This document shows, in pieces, positions 10,695 to 21,332 of a DNA stretch of 64,000 nt (position 1 is its first letter; the number at the start of each line of letters is the position of its first letter). The notes beneath the pieces were generated by a model. It had not been told where the DNA came from. It searched no databases and was given only the letters and a program-made list of their open reading frames with translations. Source of the DNA: Astrothelium macrocarpum (Eukaryota > Ascomycota > Dothideomycetes > Trypetheliales > Trypetheliaceae). The stretch is taken from positions 62,001 to 126,000 of the forward strand of contig JAGEMR010000017.1 of the NCBI GenBank assembly GCA_021030915.1, given 5' to 3'. A program made the position numbers and the translations under genes.

Positions 10695-11918
10695 ATGTCC
10701 GACGAAAGTCAGAAAATCATTCGGTTCACTGGCCACAGACATCTGCCGCAGCGCCTCGTCCTCTCTACACTCACTGGACGACCCATCCGGGTTTCACAAA
10801 TCCGTTCTTCGTCCCCTACGTCTCCAGGATTGCTTCCGCACGAAGTTTCGCTCCTGCGTCTTTTTGAGGCCATCACCAACGGCACAATAATCGAGTTTTC
10901 TTACACTGGAACCACGGTAGTCTACAAACCTGGCTTGGTTACGGGAAGCGTTTCTGGATATGGCGCAGGTGCAGGTGGAATAATTTCGCACGATATTCCA
11001 AGCACCTGTACTCGTGGAGTCAGTTACTTCCTGGTGCCGCTCTGTCTACTCGCGCCTTTTAGCAAAGCCCCAGTCAAAGTCCAATTCACCGGTGCCGGTG
11101 TCATTACGTCTGCGACAACGCATGGTGACGTGTCTGCGGACAGTGTGCGCACTGCCATACTTCCCATCTACGAACAATTTGGAATCAGTGGAGATATCGA
11201 GCTACGAATACTGAAAAGGAGCAATCCAGGACATGGAGGAAAGGGTGGAGGAGGAGAGGTCCAGCTTGTCTTTGGCAGACAAGTGCGACTGCCCAAAACA
11301 ATTCATTTGCTCAATGCAGGAAGGGTGAAGAGGGTTAGAGGAGTCGCATATGCAATTGGTCTTGGTGGGACGAATAACGCGCGCATGATTGACAGTGCAC
11401 GAGGTCTGCTGAATCCACTTGTCCCGGATACCTACATATACTCGGACGTATCAGCTGCCCCACTTTTACCATTAGAAGGTAGAAATGTCGGCAAAGATGG
11501 CAAACCAAGCAAGAAGAAAGTCGGGATTGGTTTTGGATTATCTTTGGTAGCGTACACATCGACAGATGTCCTGTATTCAGCGGACATGGCAAGCCCAGCA
11601 CAGGGAGGAGAAACGCCTGAAGATATAGGACGCAAGTGTGCGCTGCAGTTGTTAGAGACGATTGAGCAAGGAGGATGCGTCAGTAGGACAGCGGCGCCAA
11701 CAATACTGATTCTGATGGCTATGGGCTCCGAAGATGTGGGCCGAATCCGGATAGGGAGGGACGTACTTGGAAGTGAAGAAGTGATTGGACTGGCAAGGGA
11801 TCTGAGGACTTTTGGAGCCGGAGCTTGGGGCCTACGTAACGCCTCAGAAGACAGTGATGATATCATGGTCAGTATAGTCGGACGTGGGATTGGCAACGTA
11901 GGACGAAAGATAACGTAA
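10695..11918 (+). CDS. RCL1: Rcl1, 18S rRNA processing factor (RNA 3'-phosphate cyclase-like)
   Basis: Single-exon gene of 407 residues, close to the usual length of about 370-400. The protein has the RNA 3'-terminal phosphate cyclase fold across its length: IIRFTGHRHLPQRLVLSTLTGRPI at the N-terminus, LRLFEAITNGTIIEFSYTGT, SCTRG-like region written here as STCTRGVSYFLVPLCLLAPF, and VKRVRGVAYAIGLGG. Rcl1 works in the nucleolus with Bms1 in pre-rRNA cleavage at site A2 and lacks cyclase activity. The start is the first ATG of the frame (MSDESQKIIRF). A small insertion GHGGKGGGGEVQ near residue 180 is typical of fungal versions. Confidence 0.93.
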   Translation: MSDESQKIIRFTGHRHLPQRLVLSTLTGRPIRVSQIRSSSPTSPGLLPHEVSLLRLFEAITNGTIIEFSYTGTTVVYKPGLVTGSVSGYGAGAGGIISHDIPSTCTRGVSYFLVPLCLLAPFSKAPVKVQFTGAGVITSATTHGDVSADSVRTAILPIYEQFGISGDIELRILKRSNPGHGGKGGGGEVQLVFGRQVRLPKTIHLLNAGRVKRVRGVAYAIGLGGTNNARMIDSARGLLNPLVPDTYIYSDVSAAPLLPLEGRNVGKDGKPSKKKVGIGFGLSLVAYTSTDVLYSADMASPAQGGETPEDIGRKCALQLLETIEQGGCVSRTAAPTILILMAMGSEDVGRIRIGRDVLGSEEVIGLARDLRTFGAGAWGLRNASEDSDDIMVSIVGRGIGNVGRKIT

Positions 11919-12229
11919 AACATGTTCCAGGCAGATAGCAATTGGCAAGGTACTGTAGCTACCTTACCGATGGATAGATGGATAGCTCAGGGAGGAAGCT
12001 GTGGACGTGATGTTTACGCGAATGTGAGGAAAGTAAGCCGGGAGCGGTGAGAGGATTCGCGCTGCCCAGAGCAGCAGAAACGACTTTCCGCTCGCGCGCA
12101 TGCCATTTTTCTCCTCACCTCTCACTCAGTCGACCTCATCATGGATCACTGGTCTATCGATTACGAGGTCGCTTCTCTTATCGAACGCTCGTAAGTCTCT
12201 CTTGATACTATTGTTCTACGATAGTCAAC
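11919..12229. promoter_or_regulatory. 5' region of the PWI/SR gene with upstream ORFs
   Basis: The 311-bp spacer contains an 17-codon upstream ORF at 12141-12194 (MDHWSIDYEVASLIERS, stop TAA) and another upstream ATG at 12100 whose frame overlaps the main start. If the messenger begins upstream of 12100, both would precede the chosen start at 12230. Alternatively a 5' intron could remove them. Confidence 0.4.
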
Positions 12230-13706
12230 ATGGACGTCGACCAGAAGCTGCTCCGGCAGACGAAATTCCCACCCGAATTCAACCAAAAGGTTGACATGAA
12301 AAAGGTCAATGTCGAAGTGATGAAAAAGTAGTCATCCCATGCAGCTGACTCTGGAAGAATTGCAATTGCTCATTCTGTGTACAGATGGATTGCAGGAAAG
12401 ATTCTGGAAATACTCGGCAACGAAGATGACGTTGTCACCGAACTTTGCTTCAATTTGCTGGAACGTGAACGCTTCGTAAGTCTTCGCTACATGATTGGTC
12501 GCATTTCACTTTCTGACTGCATACCAAGCCGAGCATCAAGCACGTGCAAATTCAGTTGAATGCCTTTCTGGACAAGGATACACCCACATTCTGCAAGGAA
12601 CTCTGGACGCTATGTCTCAGCGCCCAGTCAAATCCTCAGGGCGTGCCAAAGGAGCTATTAGAGGCCAAGAAACTTGAGCTCATTCAAGAAAAGGTTGGCC
12701 AACTTCTCACAGCATCAAGTACCGTCTAAAAATCTTGCAGATCGATGCCGAAAAGGCGGCTGAAGAAGCAGCTCGAAGTCGTGAGCGAGAAAGAGCAAGA
12801 GAGCGCGAGATTGATCAAATTCGTCAGAAAGAACGTGGAGAAAGAGGACGCGATGGTTTCAGGACTGGTAGAGGGGCCAGAGATGACAGGCGCCCACTTC
12901 GAGATTCCAGATCACCTCCACCACGCAGCCGGCATTCAGACGACTATCGTAGGGCGCCTGCAAGGCGTGAGAGAGATACATATATACCTCCTGGCTCAGG
13001 TCGCAGAGACGATCGCCGTCGAAGATCGCGCACACCACCACGAGTAAGAAACAGATCGCTCTCACGCTCACGGTCTCCGTCATTCTCTCCCTCGTCTCGA
13101 CGGCGTCGGCGCCAGCCCACAACTATTTCTCGTTCTCCGCCCCCCAAACGTAGCTACAACAAGTCTCCGAGTTTATCAGATGAACATGGGTACAAGAGAC
13201 GAGAGAAGAGGTCTCCAGATCGTCGTCGTCGAGACAGCTCCATCTCCCTACCTGAGAGATCTCGCTCACGTTCGCCCAGACGTCGTACTAGAAAGCGATC
13301 CCCATCACACGAAAGCAATTCTCCTCCGCCGTCAGGGCGACATGACCGTCGACGAGAGCGGCACTCGAGATCAGTGTCAAGGCCGCGCTATGAACGCACG
13401 ACTAAGTCTCATAAAAGCAGGAACTCGCCTGCATACCAACCAAACGATCCCCGTGAGCTATACGCTAATGTTCGCAAGGATCGTGACCGACTTCAAAGGC
13501 CAGCCAGGCTCACTCCGAGCCCAACCCGAAGCTTGAGCCGTAGCCCAGTTCATGCCTCGGCGTCAGGCCGTGAACGAAAGCGACGTCGATCCATTGAGAG
13601 GTACGATCCTGCTGCCAAAAGACGCCGTAATACCTCGTCTCCCGAATCAGCAAATTTGCCGGCTTCAAAGGAACGACCCGATGCTGACACGGGCTCCCAA
13701 GAGTAG
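12230..13706 (+). CDS. PWI-domain, Arg/Ser-rich splicing protein (SRRM1/SRm160-like)
   Basis: Four exons: 12230-12327, 12385-12475, 12529-12693 and 12741-13706, giving 439 residues. The N-terminal PWI domain is clear (about residues 20-110): FPPEFNQKVDMKKVN, MKKWIAGKILEILGNEDDVV, the family-naming Pro-Ser-Ile at the exon 3 start (FPSIKHVQIQLNAFLDKD), and WTLCLSAQSNPQGVPKELL. It then passes through a charged coiled stretch (EKAAEEAARSRERERARERE) into about 300 residues of RS/RD/SP repeats. PWI domains bind nucleic acid, and SRm160-type proteins are nuclear coactivators of splicing and 3' processing. Start ATG chosen as MDVDQKLLRQTKFPPEF. Confidence 0.9.
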
Positions 13707-14532
13707 GATGAGGTGCGTTCTAACTAATAGATACCAAAGCAGATATGACGCTTTCAAAGAATAAGGATGGCACTTTGGTGGCTTACATACTTTGTCTAGC
13801 TTCTCACGTGCTATTGTACAGTCATCCCTAGTCAAACAAGCTTTTGATGTCTTGTTACAATCGAAAACATCTTTTGTGTGTACCAGAGTAACCTGATGTC
13901 TCATAGAATGTTTCTGCACAACGCGAGCCTTTTCTCTATCCATAAGTGACAAGTGCAGTCTTTCTTTGCTCTTAGCGCACTTTGAAACGAGAACACTTTC
14001 CTCAAGGTTAGCAAAATATGAAAGATCAGCCAATATGCATTGAACTATACTATACAGGTGTTTACTGCACAGAGTTTCCTCGTAATGACACATGAGTATC
14101 GCACTTCACTAGTGGTTGCAGTAGAAAATTTCGGTGCGTATTGGTTTGCCGTCCACTAACTCGGGGGATACCCAGCGGGATTCCAGCTTTCAAAAGTATC
14201 TTCTCGACTAACGAATATCCATTTGAGGGAGATGCCGCTCACAACTATCAAGAATCTCTCTGAGATTTATTTGGCAAAACATTATACTTTGTTGCCTACA
14301 GCACTTGTTGTTTTAATCCCTTGTGACTTGAAGCTAAAGTCTTGTGGATCTTTGTCACATAATAACATGGCGATCAAGGTACATTGAAAGTCAATCCACC
14401 CACATACCCTCCCACACACCAGACACCATGCTCAGATTAATACTACCTGCAATTCTCACTGTTTCACCAACGTTAAGTCGTACGCATGACCCTCATAAGA
14501 AAAAAGAGCTCGAGCATTCCCATCCGTAAACC
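13707..14532. other. Intergenic, convergent 3' region
   Basis: Spacer between the ends of the SR protein gene (plus) and the small hypothetical gene (minus). A minus-strand open frame (13665-14093) overlaps the SR gene's end but has no family resemblance. Nothing else seen. Confidence 0.45.
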
Positions 14533-15292
14533 TCATAAGACTGTTTCTCCATCTACCCCATCTGCACTCGCTCCAGCAGCGGCTAATTCTTCTGCGGCGG
14601 GCGTTTGCGGGATATCCACGAGGACGGCGGGATCCCGACTACGGGAGGAAAGAAGTGCAGCGCGATGCTAAAATCATAGACAACCTTTTGTCAGCAGTCA
14701 TCTCTCATCGCAGCTTCTATAATTCCCCAGTCTTTTTCAACCATCCCTCACTCAGTCCCTGCCCTTTCAGCAGCGCTCTCTCCCTCTATTCCCGCCCGCC
14801 AAATCCTCCATCCTCCTCTCCTACCATCACGACCCTTCAATCAATCATACAAAAACAAACTCAACCAAAGAAAAACACACTCACCTCCCTCAACTCCTCC
14901 TCCCCCTCATCCGTCCCCACCAACTCCCCCTCGCCCTCCCGATTCCCCTCCACCTGGCCATTCATCCTCAACGCAGCCACATCAACGCCCGCGCCGACCC
15001 TCGCGCCCTCGAGATTCGCCTCGGCGATGGCGATGGCGCCGAGCCCACCCGCTGCTGCTGCTGCCGGCATCGAAGCGGCCACGCTCGCGCTGTCGGGCGT
15101 AGTCATGGTCGTCACGCTCTGCAGCGTGCCCGTGCTGTCGAGCGTGTCGGCGCGCGGGAGCCGTGTTGACGCGCTGGATGGGAAGCGCGCGTCGTGGTGG
15201 TGGGGCGAGGTCGGCGTGCCGTCCAGCTCGGCGGGTTCCGGGTTGATGGGGGGGATGGTGGTTGTGAGGGTTGGTTTGGAGGGTGGTGACAT
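14533..15292 (-). CDS. Small Ala/Ser/Pro-rich hypothetical protein
   Basis: Two exons, 15292-14885 and 14667-14533; the intron 14884-14668 (217 bp, GTGAGT..TTTTAG) is unusually long here, but phases join exactly (EEELRE-HRAALLSSRSRDP). The predicted 180-residue protein starts MSPPSKPTLTTTIPPINPEP, has an Ala-rich centre (SMPAAAAAGGLGAIAIAEA), an acidic stretch, and ends VLVDIPQTPAAEELAAAGAS... There is no signal peptide or membrane segment. The C-terminal block looks like the most conserved part. No function can be assigned. Confidence 0.68.
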
Positions 15293-16178
15293 GGTTTGCC
15301 GGTGGGGGATGTTGGTGTTGTTGTGGTGGTGTTGTTTGAATTGGGAGAGCTGGAGAGACTTGGGAGATGGAAAGAGATGAAGAGAGGTGATAGAAATCCA
15401 AACGCGGTGCTGGGACGAAAGGGTGGAAGGGTTAAGAGAGCTAGAGAAACTGGGAGGGGGGAGAGTAACAATGAGCGGCTGAAAGCTTCGTCAATGGCTG
15501 AGCTTGGCGGGGGGGCGAATCACAACCAACGCCGCGAAAGCGCGCGCGAAACAGAGACGGGTTGGAAGAACGCCTCCAATGTCACTTGGCGGGGCCACAA
15601 AGGTGTTGGGTGACACAGAACGGGTGTTGTGTCTTGGAAAAAAAGAAAGCACAATTTAGACAAGCTTTGATAAGGGAATACTGGAATGTTCTTGGAAAAT
15701 GAGGCTGGCTAGGAAATTACAGGCCTCCGAAATATGGGTGGAGAGAGAGGGGGTTGCTTGAGGGCAAGGCGGGGCATTGTAGTTTCTTGGCTGCTCAATG
15801 GAGTATGAGTGTGCCTTAATTGATGAAGAATTGAGACGCTGAATGACGCATTCATGCTTGACATCCACGTGGGAACCGGTTTTCAGGGTGCAGAGGGGAG
15901 ATTCATGAGGTATGTCACCCGAGGCTATCCCATGCAGCCATCGGAAGGTGTTTTGTTGGAAAAGGTATTCCGAACATTGAATGACTTTGCGAACATGATA
16001 TAATCCAACCGGATGGATGCAACGAAAACATTTTCGCACCGACGTGTTATGGAGCATTTCCATCGGGTCAAAGGAAAAAACAATTATGCTCAAATTGATT
16101 CGCCAAGAATAATTATGCTCCTCTGGATGCAATGCAAACGGAATACCATGTTTGATCCAACTCGATTGCCCGACTCCT
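15293..16178. other. Intergenic region with promoter of the small hypothetical
   Basis: Upstream of the 15292 start and downstream of the GH71 gene on the same strand. It holds a purine-rich (plus strand) leader near 15350-15480; no further gene supported. Confidence 0.4.
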
Positions 16179-17680
16179 TCATCGCCTCCTCAAAGCTCTC
16201 CGGCGAGTATTCGTCGTATCTGCCGTACGCGCTGAACCTACCCAGGCATTGTAAATGGCAATATCGTTCGGCCAACTCTCCATAATCGCTGGGCCCGTAC
16301 TCGTCACAACATTGGCGCCATTTCTTTGGATGCCCACAGTCACGTTACCTGTCTGGCCATTGAAAGATTGAGAAAAGTGATTTAGCCCGACCTGTGTGGC
16401 TGCAAAACTCTCTGGCTCTACATCTCCAATCGCGAGTGTAATTGTCGCAGGGAGCGATGCAACCAGCGCAGTGAAGAAGACTGCGTCTTCGAGGATTTCA
16501 TCAACCGGATAGCATGACTGCGGCGCATTCGGGCCATTGATAGGACTCGGACAATCATTCCCTGTTGTACCATTGGTCTGTCCCGAAGCTGCGGGTGCGA
16601 GACGATACCAATATTGGATGATCTCGTCAGTGACTGGTGGAGCGGCATTGCCTTTATACATGGCAATGTAATATGGTAGGAGAGATCTCCACCCAGCATG
16701 CGGAAATCCATTTACGTAAGCTGCTGCATTGTTGCCCTCACTGTCATAGGGAATCCCAGCTTCATAGATGTCATTGATATAATGCGACTCGCCGTAATCA
16801 TTCCAGGTCACGATCTCCACGAATTGCGGTTTAACATCGAGCGTTTCTAGCCAGCGCGAATGCCACATGTCATCTCCACGCCAGACCCAGGCTTTGTCAA
16901 AGCCAGGTAAGTCGGCGTAGAACCAAGGCGACACGCCCATCATGAAATATTTGCCACCCAGAGCTTGCTGCCAGGACAGGTCATCAGTGTCGGTGATGTT
17001 ATTGGGTCCATCGGGCCACATGTCCCAGCTAAAAGCCCCGTCAATAATGTCCAGGTAGGGGGTAATACCATCAGGACCTAGACTGGTCCAATCTGGCATG
17101 AAATAAATCCCGCCCTGGATAGAAGAATTGATGTTGCTCCAGTCGCCTGTGTTGCTGGTACCTTCGAATGTCGATACTAAAGGCTGGCCATTGACTTTGT
17201 AATGGGCATCGTTCGTCGTATAATTGGACAGAACGCTAATCACATCAGAGGCGGCCCAAGGACCATCAGCACCTCCCAGATAATCGAATGAGAAAAAGAG
17301 CTTGAAGTCGTCAGGTTGAGCTGCAGCAGCGGCAAATGCATTCGCGATTTGCGTTTGCGTTGTTCCTGCTAGTGGCGTCCCAATGTTTAGAGCAAACCCA
17401 TCAATCGTAGCTTCTTGCGCCACGCTTATTTCAGTCTGCCATTGAGCAACATCATACGCGAATGTATTGCCCACCTAAGAGATTTGGTTAGCGCTGTTAC
17501 GAAAACTCGGAAATTGCGACTTTATATCAGAATTCACGGGATAAATCATCGAGTCAAATCAAGACGAATACAAAATCAACTTACAATGACATGAGCGAAC
17601 ACTGCAGGCCCGACCTGAGCATTCGCCACGGTGACCGCAGCACCTACCAGACACAAAAGCTGAACCAGTGTAGAGAACAT
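16179..17680 (-). CDS. Secreted GH71 alpha-1,3-glucanase (mutanase)
   Basis: Two exons, 17680-17585 and 17474-16179, with intron 17584-17475 (GTAAGT..TTAG); 463 residues. Exon 1 encodes a signal peptide (MFSTLVQLLCLVGAAVTVANA) and AQVGPAVFAHVI, joined to VGNTFAYDVAQWQTEI. Family 71 hallmarks include FAHVIVGNT, GFALNIG, KLFFSFDYLG, YFMPDWTS, DGAFSWDMWP, GVSPWFY and EIVTWNDYGESHYI with the conserved acidic pair. The family cleaves alpha-1,3-glucan of fungal walls endolytically, in wall remodelling, septum dissolution or mycoparasitism. The tail ends in an Arg cluster (TNTRRRALRRR) that I do not recall as typical. No separate carbohydrate-binding module is seen. Confidence 0.92.
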
Positions 17681-18665
17681 GATCAGAGACCCGAGCAAAA
17701 AGGCTACCAAGATCGAAACATGAAGGCTTGCCCGTGTGATTTAAAGAGAACCCAAAGCTCCCCATCCATGAACCGCTCCTCCATGATTCGGATGGGGCCT
17801 AAACACCGTTTAACGTCTCCTGACATTAGCGCTGCTACACAATCTCCGTCCCTGGAGGAGGGATCCATTTTGGTGGTAGGTTTTCGCTTTCCCCTGAGTC
17901 TAGGGTAGTTGGCCGCATTGATGTGATTGGCTCGGCACAGGGTAAAACGATAAACGGGTTGCTTGATTGGGTCCTCGGTTCAGGAGAATGACTCTTTGGG
18001 GAGAGTACTTAGCTTTTGTATATTTAGACAACTGTTGGATTTCTGCTGCCATTAATGAAGGGCCAAAAGCTGTTTCAGTTGGTATTTTCATTTCGTCAAA
18101 TGTCTAGACGCAGTTACGCTTGCGAGCATCTCCGCTTAACGACAGCGGAAGCTAGTGGCGCCTTTAGACTACAGAGATGCATTGAGAAAGTTCCTGCTCA
18201 TGCTAAGACACTGATAATCGACTGTATTCAATAGAATAAAATCTGTTCAACGCCCAAATTGCTCTGGTCAATTCGATGCTCCGCCCAAATCGGTTTTGAT
18301 TCCAAAAATTAGTGGTTGAAAAGTCTGACAATTGGTTAAAGCTCTGATGGGATCGGGCCAAAGAAGCGAAACGACCCTGGTGGCTCTACGCTTTCTGGCA
18401 TGAGTAGGGACATTCTAAACGCACATCCGTAGAAAATGCATTTTTTGAGTAAGGTAATGCATTTGAACAAATGATTTATACAAATACAAAACACCGCATT
18501 GTGCAAACGAAAGTATGCCCCTTCACCCCCCAAGAATGCCGAGAATTTATCTCTGCTACAAAGCACGCCACCCTTGTTTTCGTACCCAAGACTCCCAAAC
18601 AATGCACACAACACCAACCACGACGAAGAATAATTACACCCCAACCCACCTCTCTTCCCCCAAAC
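17681..18665. other. Intergenic region (promoter of GH71 gene, 3' end of kexin gene)
   Basis: About 1 kb containing the promoter of the GH71 gene and the presumed 3' untranslated region of the kexin gene. Only short frames occur; nothing else is supported. Confidence 0.45.
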
Positions 18666-21332
18666 TCACCCAGCCTTCTCCCCTCTCCCCACAATCTCCT
18701 CACTACTCCTCCCCCGCTCCCCCCTCCCATCCTCATCCTCCTCCTCCCCCAACGAAAACACCTCATCCTCATCCTCATCCTCATCCTCACTCCCCTCGGC
18801 AAACGCATCATACAGCTCCCTTGCCCTCTTCTTCCGCCTCGCTCCCACCGCACCCCCTCTGACCCTCCCACCACCGCCACCGCTCTCGCTCATCAGCATC
18901 GCGGCGTCCTCCTCGTCCTCACCGGGCAGCGTGTCGAACTCGTAGGCATCGCGCACGTTGCGGCGCGCGCGCCGCCGCGCCCGCACCACGTACACGAGGA
19001 GACTGGCGACGAAGATCAGGATCAGCGCGAGCGCGGCGTAGATCCAGATTTGCGTTTTCTTGCTGACGCCGAAGGTCGGGAAGGGTGAGGGGAGGAAGGT
19101 GTCGGGCGTGGAGGCGGTGGGGGTGGTGGTGGGGGGGGATGAGGATGTGGAGGAGGTGGCGGCGGTGGCGGTGGTGGGGGGAGAGACTTCTTCGTCTTCG
19201 GGTTGCGAGGGGAGCGCGGTGGGTGAGGGGAGTGGGGAGGTGTTGCCGGAGGGGTCGACGAGGAAGGTGGTGTGTGAGTCGGAGAGGGTGATGGGCTTGC
19301 TGTTGACGGGCCGGTCGACGTGGTCGCTGGGGTTGCCCGGTGGGGCGGTGGCGGTGTCGGTGGGTCGGCTGATGGTGATGGTGTGGGCGGGGGCGTCGAT
19401 GCGGTCGTGGTCTTCGTCGTCGTTTTCGTTGGGTAAGGGGAGCGTGCCCTGGACGTCGGGGTCGATGCATTCGCCCCAGAGCTTGATGCGCCAGTCGACG
19501 AAGGTGCCTTTGTTGTCGTTGACGTTGGTGTCCTTGACGACGACGGTCCAGGTGCCGATGCCGGATTCGCCCCAGTGAGCGACGCTCATGAATGTCCAGT
19601 CTTTGTAGCCACCGGCGAATTTGTCGTTGCGGCGGGCGGTGCTGAGATGACTGACGATACCGGATGGAGAACGCAGCTCCACTGATAAATCGCCGCGACT
19701 GGTGTGTTCTACATTCATGGTAACGGTCACATGCTCGATCCGCTCAAGATTTGAGTCTGTGAGCATTTCCTGGGTGATGTCAAAGTGGCTCGCAAGCCCT
19801 TGTTCTCCTTGAGGAATGGCTTTCTTGACATGCATCCAAGGGCCAAAGTACCATGCTTGTGGTTTGACGTTTGTGTAATTCTTTGCTAGATTTACAAGCT
19901 GCCAGGCATCCAGCTTTCCGTATCCATACATGTGACTAAATTTCTTTCCGAGAACAGTGTCTTGCCAATCGCTAGGATTATCAAGCGGTACGGCACTCAA
20001 AACCGTGAGCCACTGCATGTCACGCCAGGTAAGGTCAGGCTTTACTTGTAAAGCAAGAGCATAAACGCCGACGGCCAAAGGACCAGCAGCCGAGGTGCCA
20101 CCATGACCGCTGTAACATTTGTTTTCACCGTTCGCGCCAACGTCGGTAGTATGGATTGCGTCACCGCTTCCAGAACTATAGGTGACGACCAGCTGCGCGG
20201 AGCAAGATTCCGAGTAGTAAGGATGGAAACCCTTGCGATCAATGGCGCCTACAGTGATGCTGTAAATACTGTTCGTATATCCATCAAAATTACAATTATC
20301 GTCAGAGGCAGCACCATTGCCAGCAGCGAAGACGTAAATGGTGCCAAGTCCGGAACGGCCTTGCTGAACGGCAGTGACCATTGCTCTCCGAATTAGAATT
20401 CCAGGAGCATCCATGGAACGACCATCATCGGGAGGGCCCCACGAGCAGGAGTAGATCATGTTGTCCTGGAAACCGTATGTCATTGCTGCAGCTTCGTCGG
20501 CGTCCGATATTGCGGCAGAAAGAATGCGGAGTGCAGCAACTTTCGAGTCCCATGCAATGCCAACACCACAAACGTCATTTTTGACGGCGGAGACTTCACC
20601 GGCGCATCTTGTACCGTGTTTGTCGTCGAAGAGCCTTGGTCGTGGTTCGGGGCCCTTGTCATTGAAGTCATAGGAGCCCGCAGCAAAGTAATTGGCCTTG
20701 AGGTCGTCACTGTCCATGTCAAGACCATCATCCACGAAGCAGACGGTTGTGTTCTTTCCCGTTATGCCCTCCTTCCAAAGTTCCGTCACATTGAGATCAT
20801 GACCGGGCTGAATGGTGTTGAATAAATGCCATTGCTCGTTCCAAATGGGATCCTTGATTCCAAGCGAGTTTGCTATCTCCTGCCCTCTCAAAACCATGTT
20901 GTCTTCTCTTGGGGTATCTTCGGTGGCGGCCAAATCCGCTCGAGACCGGCCATCAATCTCAGGCGGTGGGGGTATCACCCTTTTGAATAACCTCTTTTTC
21001 AGGGTCTGTTTTTGACTTAGGAGAACGCTGTCGAGAATATGGGGTTCAAAGACATGGCCACGTTTCCGTCTTCGGCGTCTCAGTTCTTCTCTGGCATTTT
21101 CGACAATGTCGTGATCATGTCTGATGGTTTTGAAGAGGTAATGGTCTTGGAGATGACCTAACGGACCGTCGACCTCGAGGTCCAGATGTGCGGCTAAGTG
21201 TTGAGGTGATGTGGAAGGATGAATGTGGAGAGCGTAGTAATCATGAGTGTCGTAGGTCTTAACGGATGGGTAGTGTGCAGCGACAGTGGTAGAGACAGCG
21301 ACAAGCGCGGTCCATATGCTGTACAAGTGCAT
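18666..21332 (-). CDS. kexB: Kexin (Kex2-type proprotein convertase)
   Basis: Single exon, 888 residues. It has a signal peptide (about 1-19), a prodomain with basic processing sites (RRRRRKR near 85-91 and LFKR at 115-118), and a subtilisin-type catalytic domain. Visible catalytic residues are Asp201 in VDDGLD, His239 in KHGTRCAGE, the oxyanion Asn339 in FAAGNGA, and Ser414 in GHGGTSAAGP. A P-domain follows (about 490-640), then a Ser/Thr/Pro stalk, one membrane segment (IWIYAALALILIFVASLLVYVV, about 770-795) and an acidic cytosolic tail. Kexins sit in the late Golgi and cleave after Lys-Arg or Arg-Arg in secreted precursors such as glycosidases and pheromone. The tail contains Asp-Glu runs encoded by a (CCTCAT)n-like repeat at about 18765-18790. 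Confidence 0.96.
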   Translation of the reverse strand: MHLYSIWTALVAVSTTVAAHYPSVKTYDTHDYYALHIHPSTSPQHLAAHLDLEVDGPLGHLQDHYLFKTIRHDHDIVENAREELRRRRRKRGHVFEPHILDSVLLSQKQTLKKRLFKRVIPPPPEIDGRSRADLAATEDTPREDNMVLRGQEIANSLGIKDPIWNEQWHLFNTIQPGHDLNVTELWKEGITGKNTTVCFVDDGLDMDSDDLKANYFAAGSYDFNDKGPEPRPRLFDDKHGTRCAGEVSAVKNDVCGVGIAWDSKVAALRILSAAISDADEAAAMTYGFQDNMIYSCSWGPPDDGRSMDAPGILIRRAMVTAVQQGRSGLGTIYVFAAGNGAASDDNCNFDGYTNSIYSITVGAIDRKGFHPYYSESCSAQLVVTYSSGSGDAIHTTDVGANGENKCYSGHGGTSAAGPLAVGVYALALQVKPDLTWRDMQWLTVLSAVPLDNPSDWQDTVLGKKFSHMYGYGKLDAWQLVNLAKNYTNVKPQAWYFGPWMHVKKAIPQGEQGLASHFDITQEMLTDSNLERIEHVTVTMNVEHTSRGDLSVELRSPSGIVSHLSTARRNDKFAGGYKDWTFMSVAHWGESGIGTWTVVVKDTNVNDNKGTFVDWRIKLWGECIDPDVQGTLPLPNENDDEDHDRIDAPAHTITISRPTDTATAPPGNPSDHVDRPVNSKPITLSDSHTTFLVDPSGNTSPLPSPTALPSQPEDEEVSPPTTATAATSSTSSSPPTTTPTASTPDTFLPSPFPTFGVSKKTQIWIYAALALILIFVASLLVYVVRARRRARRNVRDAYEFDTLPGEDEEDAAMLMSESGGGGGRVRGGAVGARRKKRARELYDAFAEGSEDEDEDEDEVFSLGEEEDEDGRGERGRSSEEIVGRGEKAG

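Noticed and set aside
13665..14093. 142-codon minus-strand frame overlapping the end of the PWI/SR gene
   Set aside because: Antisense overlap, no recognisable domain and no splice partner.
15112..15471. Pro/Thr-rich minus-strand frames overlapping the small hypothetical
   Set aside because: Alternate frame of the gene at 14533-15292 and its pyrimidine-rich leader.
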